A DNA stretch of 64,000 nt from Phytophthora hibernalis (Eukaryota > Oomycota > Peronosporomycetes > Peronosporales > Peronosporaceae): NCBI GenBank assembly GCA_012656075.1, contig JAAKBF010000125.1, positions 62,001 through 126,000 of the forward strand. The letters are read 5' to 3'. Position 1 is the stretch's first letter; each line of letters starts with the position of its first letter. The position numbers and the translations under genes were made by a program. The notes beneath the pieces were generated by a model, which had not been told where the DNA came from, made no database searches, and was given only the letters and a program-made list of their open reading frames with translations. Shown here piece after piece: positions 1 through 12,625 of this stretch.

Positions 1-3000
1 CTATAAGCGATGCCCAGCGACAACCGAATGCGACAGGCACAGGCATTGGGGTTACGATCATCAAGCGTCTTGGACAACTGATCGAACACTCGTTTTTCCT
101 CATCTGTAAACTTCACGTCCACGTTGCACCCCATGATCAACTCCATCGCCGCCGCGTAATTTCGCGTCAACAAACTGGTAAGAATCAGGTACAGCGTTGA
201 ACTGAGTGAAGAAGGAAGCAAGAACGTGTTGCTTGAATGCACAGGATAAGTGTAGAATCTTGTTTCCATCGCCTGCTGCCAACCCACAGACCCTCGATCG
301 CTAATGAGGATAGAGGAAAACGGTTCCCCTCGTATCGCCGGGCGGTATAAATCGTGATTGGGGCAGATGAGTTTTAAGTCCGTGGTGTCCGACTCGAGAA
401 CGAAACAATCTGGTGCAATCTCAATCAAACCCCGAAGGTATTTGGAGGTTTCTTCTGGCATTGCAACAGTCAGATCACTCACAAACCATCCATTTTGATC
501 CATCACGTTGAGGCGTACACGACCGGACAGTGGGTCCTTGACCGGTTGTAGCTTCAATTTCAATCTTGGGAGCTCAATGAAAGCGATGGAAGATAGTCCA
601 CTAGGTACGCTTTGTACGTACTTGTTGGTACACCAGACCAGAATGTGTGATAGATCTTCCACTCGACTAAGGAGTTCTGAAAGCGCAAGAACTTCCTCGT
701 TCTCACGTGCGGAGCTAGCTTCGAGCATACTAAGGAGATACAAAGTTTCCCCAACAGTTTCTTCAACGATTTCCAGTGCTTCGTTGTCTTCTTCAGCATC
801 TTTGGTCTCCTCATCGTCAACCTGCATGGGTGTAGGGGCTTCTTCTCTGGCTGCACCCGATTCCAGCACACTGGTATTATTCCTTTCTGCCCGTTTAAGT
901 TCGTCGCGATTGGCCGAGTCAGAAAGCCACGCTTTTGCCAGCTCCAGATCTTTGGAAAAAGACCCAGTGCATACTCCACTGCAACGCGTGAAGGTGATTC
1001 TTCCAGACTCATGAGCAGTCCAATATTTTGTTCTTGCTGCTCTTCCGGGCTTAGAGCGACCTCGCCCGACGCAGCGGCTTCTTCAGCAGCAAGAATCTTC
1101 ACCTGGTTATTCTCATCCAACAACCATTGCGCCGCCAATCCCAGGTTATTTCGATTTTCACGCAAAGCAAGGCCGCATCCGGCGTACGAGAATCCCATAG
1201 CCATAAGTTGGACCACGTCATCGTCGCTGATTTCAACTGATTCTGGTGAAGGATACGATGGAGGGAATCGGCCGCGAGACGCGTCGGTCGTCGCTTTTCC
1301 GGACACTCGGACAGGGGCAGGCGGAGGTTGCATTTGGCTAGTGTTTGCAAAGCCCTCTTTCTTGAGCTCATCCCGATGAATGCGTGAAAATGAAGTCATG
1401 ATAGATTTTCGACTGACAAAGGCCTGTCCAGACTCCTTCATTTCGATCTCAACCCGATATCGAAACCACTGCGACTTGGAGTCCTCTGGTTCTCCACGGA
1501 TGCGACCATCTTCTCCCATCCAAAAGCGAAAGTTTTCTAGCAAGCAACTTGGAACAATACCTTGCAGAAGACGTGGTGGGACGAACTGCTCTATGCCATT
1601 GAGCAAATGATTTTTGCGGAGAATCACGAGAGTCCCACCAGTATCTGGCGCTCCGTAGGCTCGCCACTAGCACGCAACAGAGCGGAGTCTACAGGACCTT
1701 GGTCGGGAGAAATATTCAGAGCAAAACTGTGAAGACTCAGCCGCGAATTCGACGTGAAAATGAGCTTGCGATAGAGTCGGCGACCATGCGACACTAATGC
1801 GTAGATGTGCATCACCTGCATCGTTCGGTACGCCACAATTTCCTTGAATGTCGCCATTTTCTCCTTATCCTTATCATCAGAGCCGCGGTCCAACCCAATT
1901 AAGTGTACACGAGTAGCATTAGCGGGTAATGGATCGGTTGGTAGGAAGAGCGTATAAGGCAACTTCTTATCGTCAGGTACAGGCGGGTACATAAGGCGAA
2001 GCGCGTTGCCCACCAAGTCCACAAACCACTGTTCATCACCATGAGGATGTTCCTTCTCCGAATAAATATCAAAAGGTCGCGAAAAACTTTGCCAAGGTAG
2101 CGAAACCCATCATCACCAAGTTGCTTGGGCTTCTGTTCTTCCGTCTCTCGTGAAGGTTGCGGCAGGGCACGAGCAACACGAGGTGTACCACACACATCGC
2201 AGGTAGCATTAGGATTATCACCGTTAAAATTCGCGCATGTGCAAGCGGGACACTCCCAATACATTTTGAGCTCTTGAGAGTTTTCGTTCGAATCAACCGA
2301 GCTACCCGCAGTTCCAGGCTCGTAAACAACCGGAGCGCCGACACCTTGGTCAATCTCGTGAGTTGGATCATCCCATTCCACAAGCTGGAAATCCGTTCCA
2401 ACAATATTAACCCACAGACGATGTTCTTGGCGTGCAACCAGACCGCAGTGAAGAGATTTGTTCCCAAAGATGGCCATGAAATCTGCATACTGCGTCATCG
2501 AGTCCGGAACCGGTTTCAACTCGTCATTTCTCCACAATATTTCTCCTGTCTGGGCATCCAACTTCAATTCCTGTTGACGACAACTGAATTTTCCTGCACC
2601 ACCAATATCCGATTCTTCGATCCATTCCCAAGCGTCAGTTTGTTCATTCGAGCGCAATGCGATCCGCACAATATTTCCCAGAACCTTGTCGCGATTAGCC
2701 TTTGGCACATTCACCAACCATTGAACAATTGAACGGCGGTGCAACTGAATTGTTTCAAAGATCTCTGCTTCAAGTACATCGCCAGGTGGTAATTGAAGCT
2801 CTTTACCTTCACTGTTGCGTAGAGTAACAATACTCGGTGCTTGAATCGTCTGCATCCCAATTTTCAAGTACAAAGGCCGACCCTTCAAGTACTTTTCAAG
2901 AGACTTCTTGCCAACGTTTGCCGTATCGATACCTTGGGCCTGAAGCCAACGCAGTAGTCGCTCCTCGGCCGAAAGTCCATCCTTTTCGTCACCACTGTCC

Positions 3001-6000
3001 GGGGAGAGCCTCATTCCGAAGCAATGCCAGTTATGGACGTAAGCAATGGAACCGATCATTTCGGTGATTTTCTGAGCATCATACTCTGTAGGCCGCAAGC
3101 TCACATGAAGGAGCGCAAGGTACGAATGGATAACGCACGCCGTCTGGAGATTGTTCGCTTCTTCTGCTTCCTGCCTCCACTTGTTGAGAGTGGTGTGCGC
3201 GAAGCCAAACACGTAAGCCATCAGCTGAGATCGATATCCCGACAGCTTCTCACAACGAGCTCGGTCGGCAGCATTAATGCACTGATCGAGAGTTAACGTC
3301 ATGTAACGAAGAACATCCACACCCAGCTTGATCATAAAAAGAATGAAGCGAGCGTCTGCTGAATGCACCGATGCCTCGCCTAGCTCCTTCACCGCGTCCA
3401 GCATCTTCAGCAAGGAGCAACAATCGCTTCTGGGGCATGAATCAACTCGTTCAAAAGCAGCCCATTCATCGTGCCGAGGTGATCTTCGCACTTTTGGTGA
3501 TGAACTCTAGCATCAAATGTCCGTTTGATGGCTTCTTCATGCATCACAAGGTTTGATTTCCGCAACGGAATGTGGGAAATTTCTTCTGCTTTCTCATCAG
3601 AGACCCAGTCACCGCCCTCGAATAAAACAGCGCGAAATAATTGCTGCAGCATCGGGTTGAACAAATACGTAACACGGTCACGAGATGAGAAGAACGATGT
3701 AATAATAGGAATTCGTGTGTATGGCACCGTCAAGTAGCTCATCAGGTACTCCGACTCTTCTGGTGAAAGCGTGCCATTGTACGTAGGCAGGTCCGCCAAA
3801 TGCATGATGTCGTCCTCAGTAATTACTGTAGGAAGGCTTCCAGCGGATCCATTACTCGAACTCTTAACAAGAAGAGCACCCAAATTCGCGGGACTCGTGA
3901 TAATCGGGCCCTCGCCAAAGTATACCTTCCTCTCCATAAACCCTTCAACCTCCACATCGGCGATATCTTGATCACTTCCTCGGAAGTTTACTACCTCCCA
4001 TTTCAGTGTAGCATGCAAAATTTTGTTTAGCCCTCGCATTCCGAAGAAGTTCCTGCGGCGGGTTGACGATGAGTCATCAAACGATAACTGCCACATTTGC
4101 CAGTGTTGGTGTGCTGTACGGCGCCGCATTAGTTCAACTTCCTTCGTCTCCATTGTAGTTAAGAATTTTACCACCATGACTAAGTCCCGAGTTAAACCCA
4201 CTTCCGGGTGTTCATCCGCCATAGGAGTAGTATCGCTACAGAACCACTCCATCAACGCCTCCATTTCCGTAGGAGGTGTCTCGTTGTTCGGGTCAATTAG
4301 CTGATAGTGATATCGCTCCATCAGCTGGCGGAAGAACAGAAGGGTCGTTGAATACTTCTTGACCTCGATTTTGTCCTCCGGCATATGATAATCAAAAGCT
4401 GTCGTTTGCCCTTCGAGTCCTGACTGTGAAAATAGGCCAGTACCCGACCTCTAACGATGCAAAAATTTGGACGCGCAAATTCCATCGCTGAAGTCATTTT
4501 CTGGATTGAAAAGTTAGCCTTGCAAAAGGTGTGTGCTAGCACGTATCCACCTTCCTCCTCCATCATCAACGAAATCTCGAGCGGGTCATCAGCTGCCGGA
4601 GTGCGAATCAAAGCGTCAAAAATACACAGCACGCACAATGCAGCAAGTGCGCGCTCGGAATCAAACTGACGTGTTGGTTGCTCCATCGACTGCCACACCG
4701 AACCCAGAATCATCAATAATGAATGGAGGTGGTTCAGGCACCGAAGCTGCATATCTTTGGCTACTTGTTGGCGCCACATGCAAGTAGGCGAAGCAACGCC
4801 CTCTATAGTCAACGGTTCTGGCATCGGCAACACCTCGACCAGGACACTTGTGACAAGCTGAATAGCTTCATGATGTAAGGACATCCGAGAAGATGACGAG
4901 CCCTCGGCAGCTCGCTTCAGGAGAGATTCGCACAAAGCCTCACACCGAACGAATGCAGCAACCGCAAGTGGAATGGATGTGACGTGCTCAGGTACATCCA
5001 AAAAATTACTGAGAATAGGGATTTCAAGCTCGGAAGCGTTTCCCGCGTACTCGCTTTCCTTTCCTTGTAGTTGCAATAATTCAACATTCCCGTGAGGAGC
5101 GAAAGGGAACGTTTCTTCCAGCGTAGCGGTATCACGTTTGCTGTTGCTGTCTGAGCTAGCAGTAACCCCTACAGACTCTATCAGTCGCTCGGTTTGGCTC
5201 ATCAGCTTGTTTACGTGGCTCAGACCTGAATCTTGGATATTATTCCGCTCATGGTGCTTGAGCGTTTTCAGTCCGATTTGTTTGACACCCATGGCAATGC
5301 ATTTGATTTCAGAGACTGAAAGCGTCGACTTTGGTAGGTCAAAAGCTTCACTTGCCCACGGGTAAAACGCACCAGTTGGATCTGACGCCACGAGCTCCTT
5401 GCCCATCGGTGTCAGTATGGTTCCGCTGGTCCCTCGCAAAATGAGCTGGGGTACCTTCGAAACGTTAAATGTCTGGATGAGCTGTTTTCGAGCCTCCATT
5501 TCCGAGAAAGGCACCATAAGCCACGTGTGCCCTGGCAAGCTGTCAACAAACGCCGTGTAATCCGCCTGCTCCTGATCAGCCGACACAACGATCACAATAA
5601 ACTTCTTGTTGGCAGCATGCAGCTTCTCGCTCAGCGCAGTCAGCTCTCTCGTCAACTTTCGGCAGGCTGCCGACGTAGCCTGAGCGAAAAATATACCAAC
5701 GACCGCATCTGGGTCGATCTCCGACACAGTATGAGTTCCCTGTAGCGAATCTTGCAGTGATATTGTGGACAGCGTGCGCAGGGCATTTTCTAGTGTGCCC
5801 TCGGGGACCGCCTTTGCTGGATTTTCGGCGCTTTCCAGACCCTGCACAACTTGCTGGAAGAGACGGTAGCGCAGCTTGTACAAAATAGCATACTCCACCT
5901 CTTCATTCGTGAAGGCGCGACTACGAAGACAGAGATAGCGCACTGCTTCAATGACGCTCTTGCAGAAGCCCAATTGGCTGCGTTGGGCCGTGTGAACTCC

Positions 6001-6755
6001 CCTAGAGCCGTATTTGTCCAGTCCGTGGATGCATGTTGCTCCGTCGTTTCGCTGGCTAACGGCAGCAGTTTGTCGCCCGCGAGCCACGGCAGGAGCACGT
6101 CGTAGATGGTCTCCACACGGTGGTACTCGGACGGGGCTTGCGCACCCAGAGCGAGAACAGCAGCGTCCAGAAGGCCATGTCCAAGAAGCGGTTGGCCGGG
6201 ATGGCACTGATCTGGACGCACGGCTGCACACGGATCTTGTCGGCGCCGCGCTCCACCTTGCAGGGTGGTACATCTCGGCTCCAGGGCCTTTGTTGCACAC
6301 TGTGAAGGAGAACTCTCCGGCCTCGCTGGTCTTCTCCACCACGTAGATAATAGAATGACTCGTCACGTTGCCCACATAGCCTCCAGGTACGAGCACGGGT
6401 TCGCCAACCTGCAGCTTCGAGAGTTCCACCTTCCACTCGGCCAAAAGGCCTGGAACTGCGCGGCGTCCTCTACCTTGGCGCCTTTCTCAGCCCATTGGCC
6501 GCAAAACGTCAACTGGGGCAATAGCGTCGTCTGTAGCGCGCGTTCCTGTTCCACTGTGAGTGAGAAAGTCACGGGGTCGTCTGCGGCGGCTTGTTGCGGT
6601 TGTAGGAGCTGTACGAGGCCGCCCAACGCGCCCACGAGCGCCTGCGGGTCTCCTCCAGCTTCATACGGCGTTCCTCGCAGGTACGGGTCGCCGAACAGGC
6701 CCAGGAAGGCCGCGGAACGCCACGCCATCACTCTCCAGCCCTTCTTCGTTTGCAA
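1..6755 (-). CDS. Very large UBA / RanBP2-zinc-finger / thioredoxin-like protein, C-terminus off the window
   Basis: Minus-strand gene, start near 6755 (MQTKKGW..., or the internal Met at 6728), still open at position 1, so about 2,240 residues are present and the C-terminus is missing. Visible in order: a thioredoxin-fold-like segment (about 5700-5340, VPQLILRGTSG, without a clear CxxC), a long helical middle (3400-5300), a RanBP2-type zinc finger near 2260-2170 (WECPACTCAN...CDVCGTPR), and a UBA domain near 1250-1120 (VVQLMAMGFS...AAQWLLDEN). UBA and RanBP2 fingers bind ubiquitin, so a ubiquitin-linked role is likely; no catalytic domain is visible in this part. Parts recall very large eukaryotic proteins annotated as DUF3638/DUF3645, which is memory and not tested. 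The frame is broken about nine times (runs near 6443, 6251, 6156, 6003, 4429, 3405, 2084, 1643, 965), each repaired by one extra base in a run. I treat it as one intact gene with sequencing errors. Confidence 0.75.
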
Positions 6756-6908
6756 CGTTCAACGGAGAAGAATGCGGAATGAAAGATCGCGACTGCGGTC
6801 TGATTGGTAAACAATGGGCGCCTCGGATTGGACGATATTCGGAGCAGATCTTGAAAAGATCGTTGGTGTAACGTACATAATATGTGCACCACACCACCTG
6901 TCGAGCAG

Positions 6909-6928
6909 AACTGGGCCATGGCCCAGTT
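6909..6928. repeat. Perfect 20-bp palindrome AACTGGGCCATGGCCCAGTT
   Basis: The sequence equals its own reverse complement over all 20 bases with no spacer. It sits between two divergent promoters, about 150 bp upstream of the minus-strand start and 390 bp upstream of the plus-strand start. It could be a dimeric transcription factor site; function is inferred from position only. Confidence 0.8.
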
Positions 6929-7237
6929 TATACTGTGCCAGTCGGTGGACGAATCTGAGTACGGCAGGCCGTCATGCCGCCATATTGATACGGGGCTTCC
7001 TCACAAGGATGTCCGCGCGGGGCACTTCAGTGTTCCTGTACAGTATGCCGCTTCGTCCTGAAGTGTTAAAATATCTCGCTCCGCCTGTCTTGTCTTGCTG
7101 GCGTACGTCAGCATTTGACATTTGTCGTCCCGTCGTTTCCCACGATTGGCTGGGACACGGAGCGAAAGGGCGCCCAGACCGGAACCGCTGGCTCGCAACT
7201 GAAGCACAAATTTGGCCACGTACAGGTATTAATTAGG

Positions 7238-7245
7238 TCACTTCC
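7238..7245 (+). promoter_or_regulatory. Oomycete initiator-like motif upstream of the ankyrin gene
   Basis: TCACTTCC fits the oomycete initiator core YCAYTYY and is followed by CGTTTTCGCC. It lies about 70 nt before the ATG at 7315, the expected distance for a transcription start in oomycetes. The motif is short and degenerate, so the call is tentative. Confidence 0.35.
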
Positions 7246-7314
7246 GTTTTCGCCTCGTGGCCACCGCATCGTCCTCCTTCGCCAGCTTCCACCCGACGAC
7301 GCGATTGAGCCACG

Positions 7315-8916
7315 ATGGTGTTGACGGCGGCGAAACTTGTGTGCGACGCCCGCGACGGCGTGAGTGAGCTGTCGCACGTGTGGGCGGCCATGGACCTGTT
7401 CCTCGACTACTCGCACTCGTGGACGCTGGAGCGTGCGGCAGCGCAGGGCATGAAGTTCCTGGTGCAGCACCTGGCGCTGACGACGCCCCAGCAACCGCAG
7501 GACGCTGACAACTCGCTCGTCATGGACTTCGCGGCCTGCAACGGCCACCTCGACATCCTCACGTGGCTGCACAACTCGGAGCAGCTGAGTGGATGCTCCA
7601 CGCGCGCCATGGACGACGCCGCCAAGAACGGCCACCTGCTGATCGTGCAGTGGCTGAGTCAGCACCGCAGCGAAGGATGCACCACCAAGGCCATGGACTA
7701 CGCAGCCAGTAGCGGCCATCTACCAGTTGTACAGTGGCTGCACCAGCACCGCAATGAGGGCTGCACTACTCGCGCGATGGACTTGGCGGCACAGAACGGA
7801 CAGCTGCATGTGCTGCAGTGGCTCAACGACAACCGCAGCGAAGGCTGCACGCCCAGCGCTGTCAACTACGCGGCTACGGAAGGCCACGCTCACATTGTGC
7901 GCTGGCTGTGCGAAGCTCGCAAGGAGGAGGGATCGTCGACCGCCATGGTCAACGCTGCACGAGGCGGCCACCTGTACATCCTCGAGTACCTGGGTGAGCA
8001 CTTCCCTCAACTGTTCGAGAGCGTCGGCCCTAAGATGGTGCACGCCGCCATTGCGAATGGACAAGCGGCGGTTCTTACGTGGCTCATTGCGGTGCTGCCT
8101 GTCAAGTCGCTCAAGTGCGAGGAGGCTGCTGGGTCGTGGATGGACGTGGCGTCCGAGTACGGCCAGGTCGGCATCCTCAAGTGGTTCCACGACCACGCGA
8201 CGGCGCTGCCCATGAGCGTCGACGGCCACCTTCCTGCCTGCACAGTGGAGGCCATTGAGAAGGCGGCACGCAATGGCCACAGCGACGTGTTGGTGTACCT
8301 GTTCGAGAACGATCTGGCGAACCTCACAGTCGAGTCGGACGCGATGAACGCGTTGGTAGCTGCTGTCGAAGGGGGCCACCGCAACTGCGTCGAGTGGCTG
8401 GTGGCGCACTTCCGCGAGCTGTACATGCAGAGCTCGTCTGCGTCGACTGTTGCAATGGACGCTGCTGCCGCTGTGGGTCACGTGGACATCCTCCAGTACT
8501 TGCGGGAGGAGCCAACCACGTGCGCGTGGCAGTCCAGCGCCAAGGCCGTGGAGGAAGCTGCTCGCCAGGGTTTCGTGCACGTGTTGCGCTGGCTACACTT
8601 CGACCGCTGGAACTGCATCGAGGAGCAACCGGTCGACGAGGAAGCAGCTCCGACCAACTCCCGCTGGACTCCTACGGCATTGGAATTGGCGGCTACGAAC
8701 GGGCACCTGTCGACGGTCCAGTGGCTTACCGAGCACCACCGCGACGTCTGCAGCGGCTTCGAAGCGTTCAACGCGGCGGTCTACATGGACCACCTGGAGG
8801 TCGCGCAGTTCCTGTACAGCGACGTCCGCAGTTCGTGCTCCGTGGAGCAGGCGCTGGAACACGCAGAAGAAGGAGGCGCAGAAGACACCCTCGCTTGGCT
8901 CGAGGGTCTCAACTGA
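7315..8916 (+). CDS. Ankyrin-repeat protein, 533 aa
   Basis: Single uninterrupted exon. Nearly the whole protein from about residue 60 onward is degenerate ankyrin repeats of about 33 residues, with the recurring core NGHLxxxxWL (for example AAKNGHLLIVQWL and AASSGHLPVVQWL), the variant typical of the greatly expanded oomycete ankyrin family. No signal peptide, membrane segment or catalytic domain is visible, so it is probably an intracellular protein-binding scaffold with unknown partner. The coding strand is very GC-rich and repetitive, which produces long open frames on the opposite strand (7720-8580); these are shadows. The gene is divergent from the UBA protein and lies 128 bp upstream of PIG-V on the same strand. 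Confidence 0.9.
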   Translation: MVLTAAKLVCDARDGVSELSHVWAAMDLFLDYSHSWTLERAAAQGMKFLVQHLALTTPQQPQDADNSLVMDFAACNGHLDILTWLHNSEQLSGCSTRAMDDAAKNGHLLIVQWLSQHRSEGCTTKAMDYAASSGHLPVVQWLHQHRNEGCTTRAMDLAAQNGQLHVLQWLNDNRSEGCTPSAVNYAATEGHAHIVRWLCEARKEEGSSTAMVNAARGGHLYILEYLGEHFPQLFESVGPKMVHAAIANGQAAVLTWLIAVLPVKSLKCEEAAGSWMDVASEYGQVGILKWFHDHATALPMSVDGHLPACTVEAIEKAARNGHSDVLVYLFENDLANLTVESDAMNALVAAVEGGHRNCVEWLVAHFRELYMQSSSASTVAMDAAAAVGHVDILQYLREEPTTCAWQSSAKAVEEAARQGFVHVLRWLHFDRWNCIEEQPVDEEAAPTNSRWTPTALELAATNGHLSTVQWLTEHHRDVCSGFEAFNAAVYMDHLEVAQFLYSDVRSSCSVEQALEHAEEGGAEDTLAWLEGLN

Positions 8917-9044
8917 GTGATTGCAGCACAGTCCGAGGCCCTTCTAGAGAGTTTTGTAGATAGACCTATATATTTGTCCCATCACGATAGACCTAGATAA
9001 TTATAAATATCTAACCTAGAGTATCCGATCAAAACAATTGCAGC

Positions 9045-10388
9045 ATGGAGCATCGCGTCGTCGTCTTCGCCGCGGCCTCTCGAGCGTGCGTGACGCTTCT
9101 GGCGCTGGCAACGTCCGTCATAGTGACGCCCTATGACACGTCGTCCCACCTGCAGGCGGGCGCGTCCCCTCTCGCACCGCTGAGCAACTGGGACGGCGTC
9201 TACTTCACGCACATCGCACTGCACGGCTACGACTTCGAGCACTTCCATGCCTTCTTCCCGCTCTACCCGCTGCTGGTGCGGTGGCTCGCTCTTCTGTTGC
9301 CTCTGAATACAGCAGCTGCAGTTCTCCTTAGTGGCTGGTTCGTCAGCAACGCCAGCTTCGTGCTGGCCGCGCTCTTCCTCTATCGCTTGGGCCGCGTCGT
9401 GCTGCAGGACGAGGTCGTCGCTCGACGAGCCGCCTACCTCTTCTGCGTGGCGCCCTCCAGCATCTTCATGTCGGCCGTCTACTCGGAGAGTCTCATGTGT
9501 CTGCTGAGCTTCAGCGGTTTGTACTTCCTGGCGAGACATGCACAAGCCCCAAAAACACGTCGAGAATTCCGTGACCTCGTGTACTGCGCACTGCTCTTCG
9601 GCGCGGCCTCAGCGACCCGATCCAACGGCATTTTGCTCTCATGTACGTTCTAGATGTTCACTAGTTGGATGCTCCTCACTGACAATTGGCGTGTAGTGTT
9701 CATTGCGTGGCATCGCGTGACAGTTTCGCCGTCACCGAAAGAGCTGTTCCGGTTCTTGGCCTTTTGGATACGCACCGCGGCTCTCGGCGTACTTGCGATC
9801 GCGCCGCAAGTCGTGTATTTCGTCGTTGCGATGGTGCCGTATTGTCCGTCACTTGTCCGGCGGCTCGGTGGGGACTTGTCTGGGAATGATGTTACGGAGG
9901 ACCGCAGTTGGTGTGTCAAGGCGGTGCCCAACCTCTCCGCCATGTACACGTTCATCCAGAGCGAGTACTGGAATGTAGGTCTCTTCCGCTACTACGAGCT
10001 GAAACAGATTCCCAACTTCCTCCTTGCTGCGCCGATCATTGTACTCAGCTTGCACGCTCTACAGGGGTATTTTCGAGGAAGCGTCGTGCCAGGACAAGCT
10101 AGCAAGCAGGCTCGCGGTTGGCGGGGCTCGGCGCTGACTCCGTATTACGTGCATTGGCTTTTCTTGGTGGTAAACGCGCTGCTTGTCGTACACATCCAGG
10201 TGACGACACGGTTGTTGTGCGCGTGTCCACCATTGTTTTGGCATCCTGTGGCATTACTCTGTGACCCTGTGGCGAAAAGGAAGACAGCCCCCAGTCTGAC
10301 AAGCTACGGTCGACTCGTCGTGGGCTACTTTCTGCTCTTCGCGGTGCTGGGTAGCGTGCTCTTCCCTTCCTTCTACCCGTGGACATAG
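9045..10388 (+). CDS. PIGV: GPI mannosyltransferase 2 (PIG-V family)
   Basis: Two exons, 9045-9642 and 9697-10388, with a 54-nt intron (GTACGT...CTGAC...GTAG). Splicing joins LLS to LFIAWHRV in frame, giving about 429 residues. Multi-pass membrane protein. The luminal loop near residues 48-75 has NWDGVYF followed by HAFFPLYPLLVRW, the family signature, and the C-terminus ends FPSFYPWT as PIG-V proteins do. PIG-V adds the second mannose to the GPI anchor precursor in the ER lumen, using dolichol-phosphate-mannose. Length is slightly short for the family. It converges on the PHD-finger gene with a gap of about 160 bp. Confidence 0.85.
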
Positions 10389-10546
10389 TTCACAACTTGG
10401 AATCGAACAAACGAAGGACTGCATGTTTCGTAGCAAAATAATCATCCCCTCCACTAGACCCCTCAATGGTGCGTTTCCATATATCCATAATACCCTTAGA
10501 GTTGTGTCCCCCTTCGCCAGTTCTTGGTTTTCAAGCTTGGTCTCCT

Positions 10547-12494
10547 TCACCGCAACGAAGACTTCCTGATTTTCAGCTTTTTCGCCAGGCGATCGCGCGC
10601 TGAACCCTTACGCTTACGGCCACCCTGGTCGTGCTTATTGTGGCTGCTGTAGCCGGACGGCGGGGTGAGAGGCAGTGGCGGGCGTACATCCACGGGCCGC
10701 GAGGACGAGGTCTCTGTTCTTGCTGAAGCAGGAGAATAACCTCGAAGCATGAGCCCTTTTCCTCTTGGTGATGGCGTCACAGCAGGAGGTGGAGTACTGT
10801 GCTCCACATCGTTCGTTTCCGAGTGCGATTGGCGTTTCCTTGAAGACGACGACGTCGAGCTGCTCCCATGATTTTGATGCGAAGTTGCAGATGAGCGACC
10901 TCTTCCCTTTCGCCTCTTCGTTTCAAGCGATCACGCTTTGCAGACCCAGACGACGCGTGCCGAGTCGTAGCCGAAGGAGGTGGGGGCGCTGATGGAGGAG
11001 GCGGGGTAGATGGAGGAGAGACCGCCGGAACAGGAGGGGCGCCATTTGAGCGAGTGGTGCTCTTCTCTCAGTCTTCGGCGATTGCCTGGTTTCAGTACAT
11101 CTGCTCCTGTGCGTACGAGTTGGCGTCGTTAAGGTATCGATCGACTTAGCCGATGACCGCACATCCACCGCAACCCCAGGAGCCACATCTTTGCTTTTTC
11201 GGCGGTCTCGCGATGACTCAGTGTGGCTTCGCTTGCGCTGTCTTTCACGACTACCGCTCCCCTTCGACTCAGACTTGCGGCGACGTGCCTTTCTCACGCA
11301 GCGAGGACACTGGTAGTCGTCCGCGGGTTCCTCGGTCATGGGGATGCCGACGCACATAGTGTGCTGCCACGTTTTGCAGCTTTCACATTCCACCATACGC
11401 TGCCCGTCATCGTGGTTGGGGCGCTGGCGCACTTCACACACACAATCAAACATCCACCCGCAGCGGAAACACAGGAACTTCTCCTGCGCAACAGCCTCCG
11501 GCTGTTTGTCTGCGCACTTGGCATGCACCCAGTGGGAGCAGCTATCGCACTGGATCATGGAAGTTCCATCGTCGTAGTTCTTTTCTTGCAGTCCGCAGGA
11601 GCAGTACACCATCCACTCGTCCTCCGTCATATCTTGTTGCTGTGCCATTTCCACATCTGCAGTGCCAGTGCTGCCGTGCTTAGAGTCCACGTCGTTCTGT
11701 TTCGAATGTCGTCGCTTGGCTTGCGGTGTCTTTTTCTTCTTCTTGGCACGCTGAGCCTGTTGACGTCGTTCCTGCTGCCGTTGCTTGGCATCAGCAATGA
11801 CCTCCTTCTTGAGTTTGTCCGTCAGTTGCAGCTCCTTGTGCGCTGCTTGCTGTCGGAACGCAATAAGCGCGTCTACCGGTGCCGTGGGCAGACGCGGGTA
11901 CGAGTTCTCCAGGTCGGAGCTTCCGTCGCTCTCGCTCAAGTCTTCATCTGTGGGGTCCACACCCAGCGCCTTGTCCTGCTCGTCGTCCGTGTCGATCAGG
12001 ACGCCGTCGTCCTCCTCCTGTTCGCTCTCTGAGCTGTCACTGCTGCTACTGGAGTCACTGATGTTGCCGTCTTCTTCTTTCTTGTCCTTCTGGTCATCTC
12101 CACCAGCTCCTCCGTTACTAGGTGGTGGTGCCTCCTCTTCACTGTCACTGGAGCTACTGGAACTGTCACTGGAGTTGGAGCTGGCACTGCTGTCATTGCT
12201 GCTACTGGACGAAGACGGACACGGACTGCTGCTCGGCCTGTCGTCTCCACTGTAAGTGGACGTCTTCACTGCGACTCCCGACTTGTGTGGCGTCCCCAGA
12301 GCCGCCAACAACCGTCCGAGCCACGCGGAAGACGCCACTTTGGGCGCCTTACAGTGCACATGCAGCACGCGCCTCTCCACGCCTCCGCGGAACAGCATGA
12401 GCGGCGCACTAAGCATCTCCACACAGACGCGGATGCCACGCGTGAGCAGCCGTTCACTTGACCTGAGTATGCAAGTCAAGTGAGGAGAGCTCAA
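10547..12494 (-). CDS. Double PHD-finger nuclear protein
   Basis: Minus-strand gene of about 650 residues. An N-terminal acidic, Ser-rich stretch (about residues 90-190) is followed by a Lys/Arg-rich helical region (220-265) and two adjacent PHD zinc fingers, about 297-345 (YCSCG...CDSC..WVHAKC...CFRC) and 350-399 (CVCEV...CESC..WQHTMC...CPRC). The tail is Pro/Ser-rich and basic, with likely nuclear localisation signals (GGRKRKGSARDR). PHD fingers read histone H3 tails, so a chromatin regulatory role is likely; the complex is unknown. The frame breaks near 11035 (C run) and about 10900-10930 (A run) are repaired by one base each, joining to the C-terminal segment that ends at 10547. It is divergent from IF-2 with about 130 bp between starts. 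Confidence 0.75.
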
Positions 12495-12625
12495 GCTACG
12501 GGGCGTTAGGGCTGGGTCTCCGCTCTTTTTATCTTGTCCGAATTGTTTTAAATCGTACCTTGATTTATGACGTGCGGTGTGCAGAACACCAACCAGTCAG
12601 CGGATACTATAACCCGAGGACAGGA

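Larger units (their letters stand above)
6756..7314. other. Divergent intergenic region between the UBA protein and the ankyrin gene
   Basis: Holds no convincing gene. It separates two divergently transcribed genes and so should contain both promoters. It includes a perfect 20-bp palindrome (6909-6928) and an initiator-like motif at 7238-7245, listed separately. Confidence 0.6.

Noticed and set aside
7720..8580. 286-codon minus-strand open frame opposite the ankyrin gene
   Set aside because: It lies wholly antisense to clear ankyrin repeats and its Val/His/Arg-rich content is the complement of GC-rich repeat codons; no domain.
12560..12625. Upstream ATG extending IF-2 by 22 residues
   Set aside because: The extension lacks targeting character, whereas the Met at 12626 starts a typical mitochondrial presequence.
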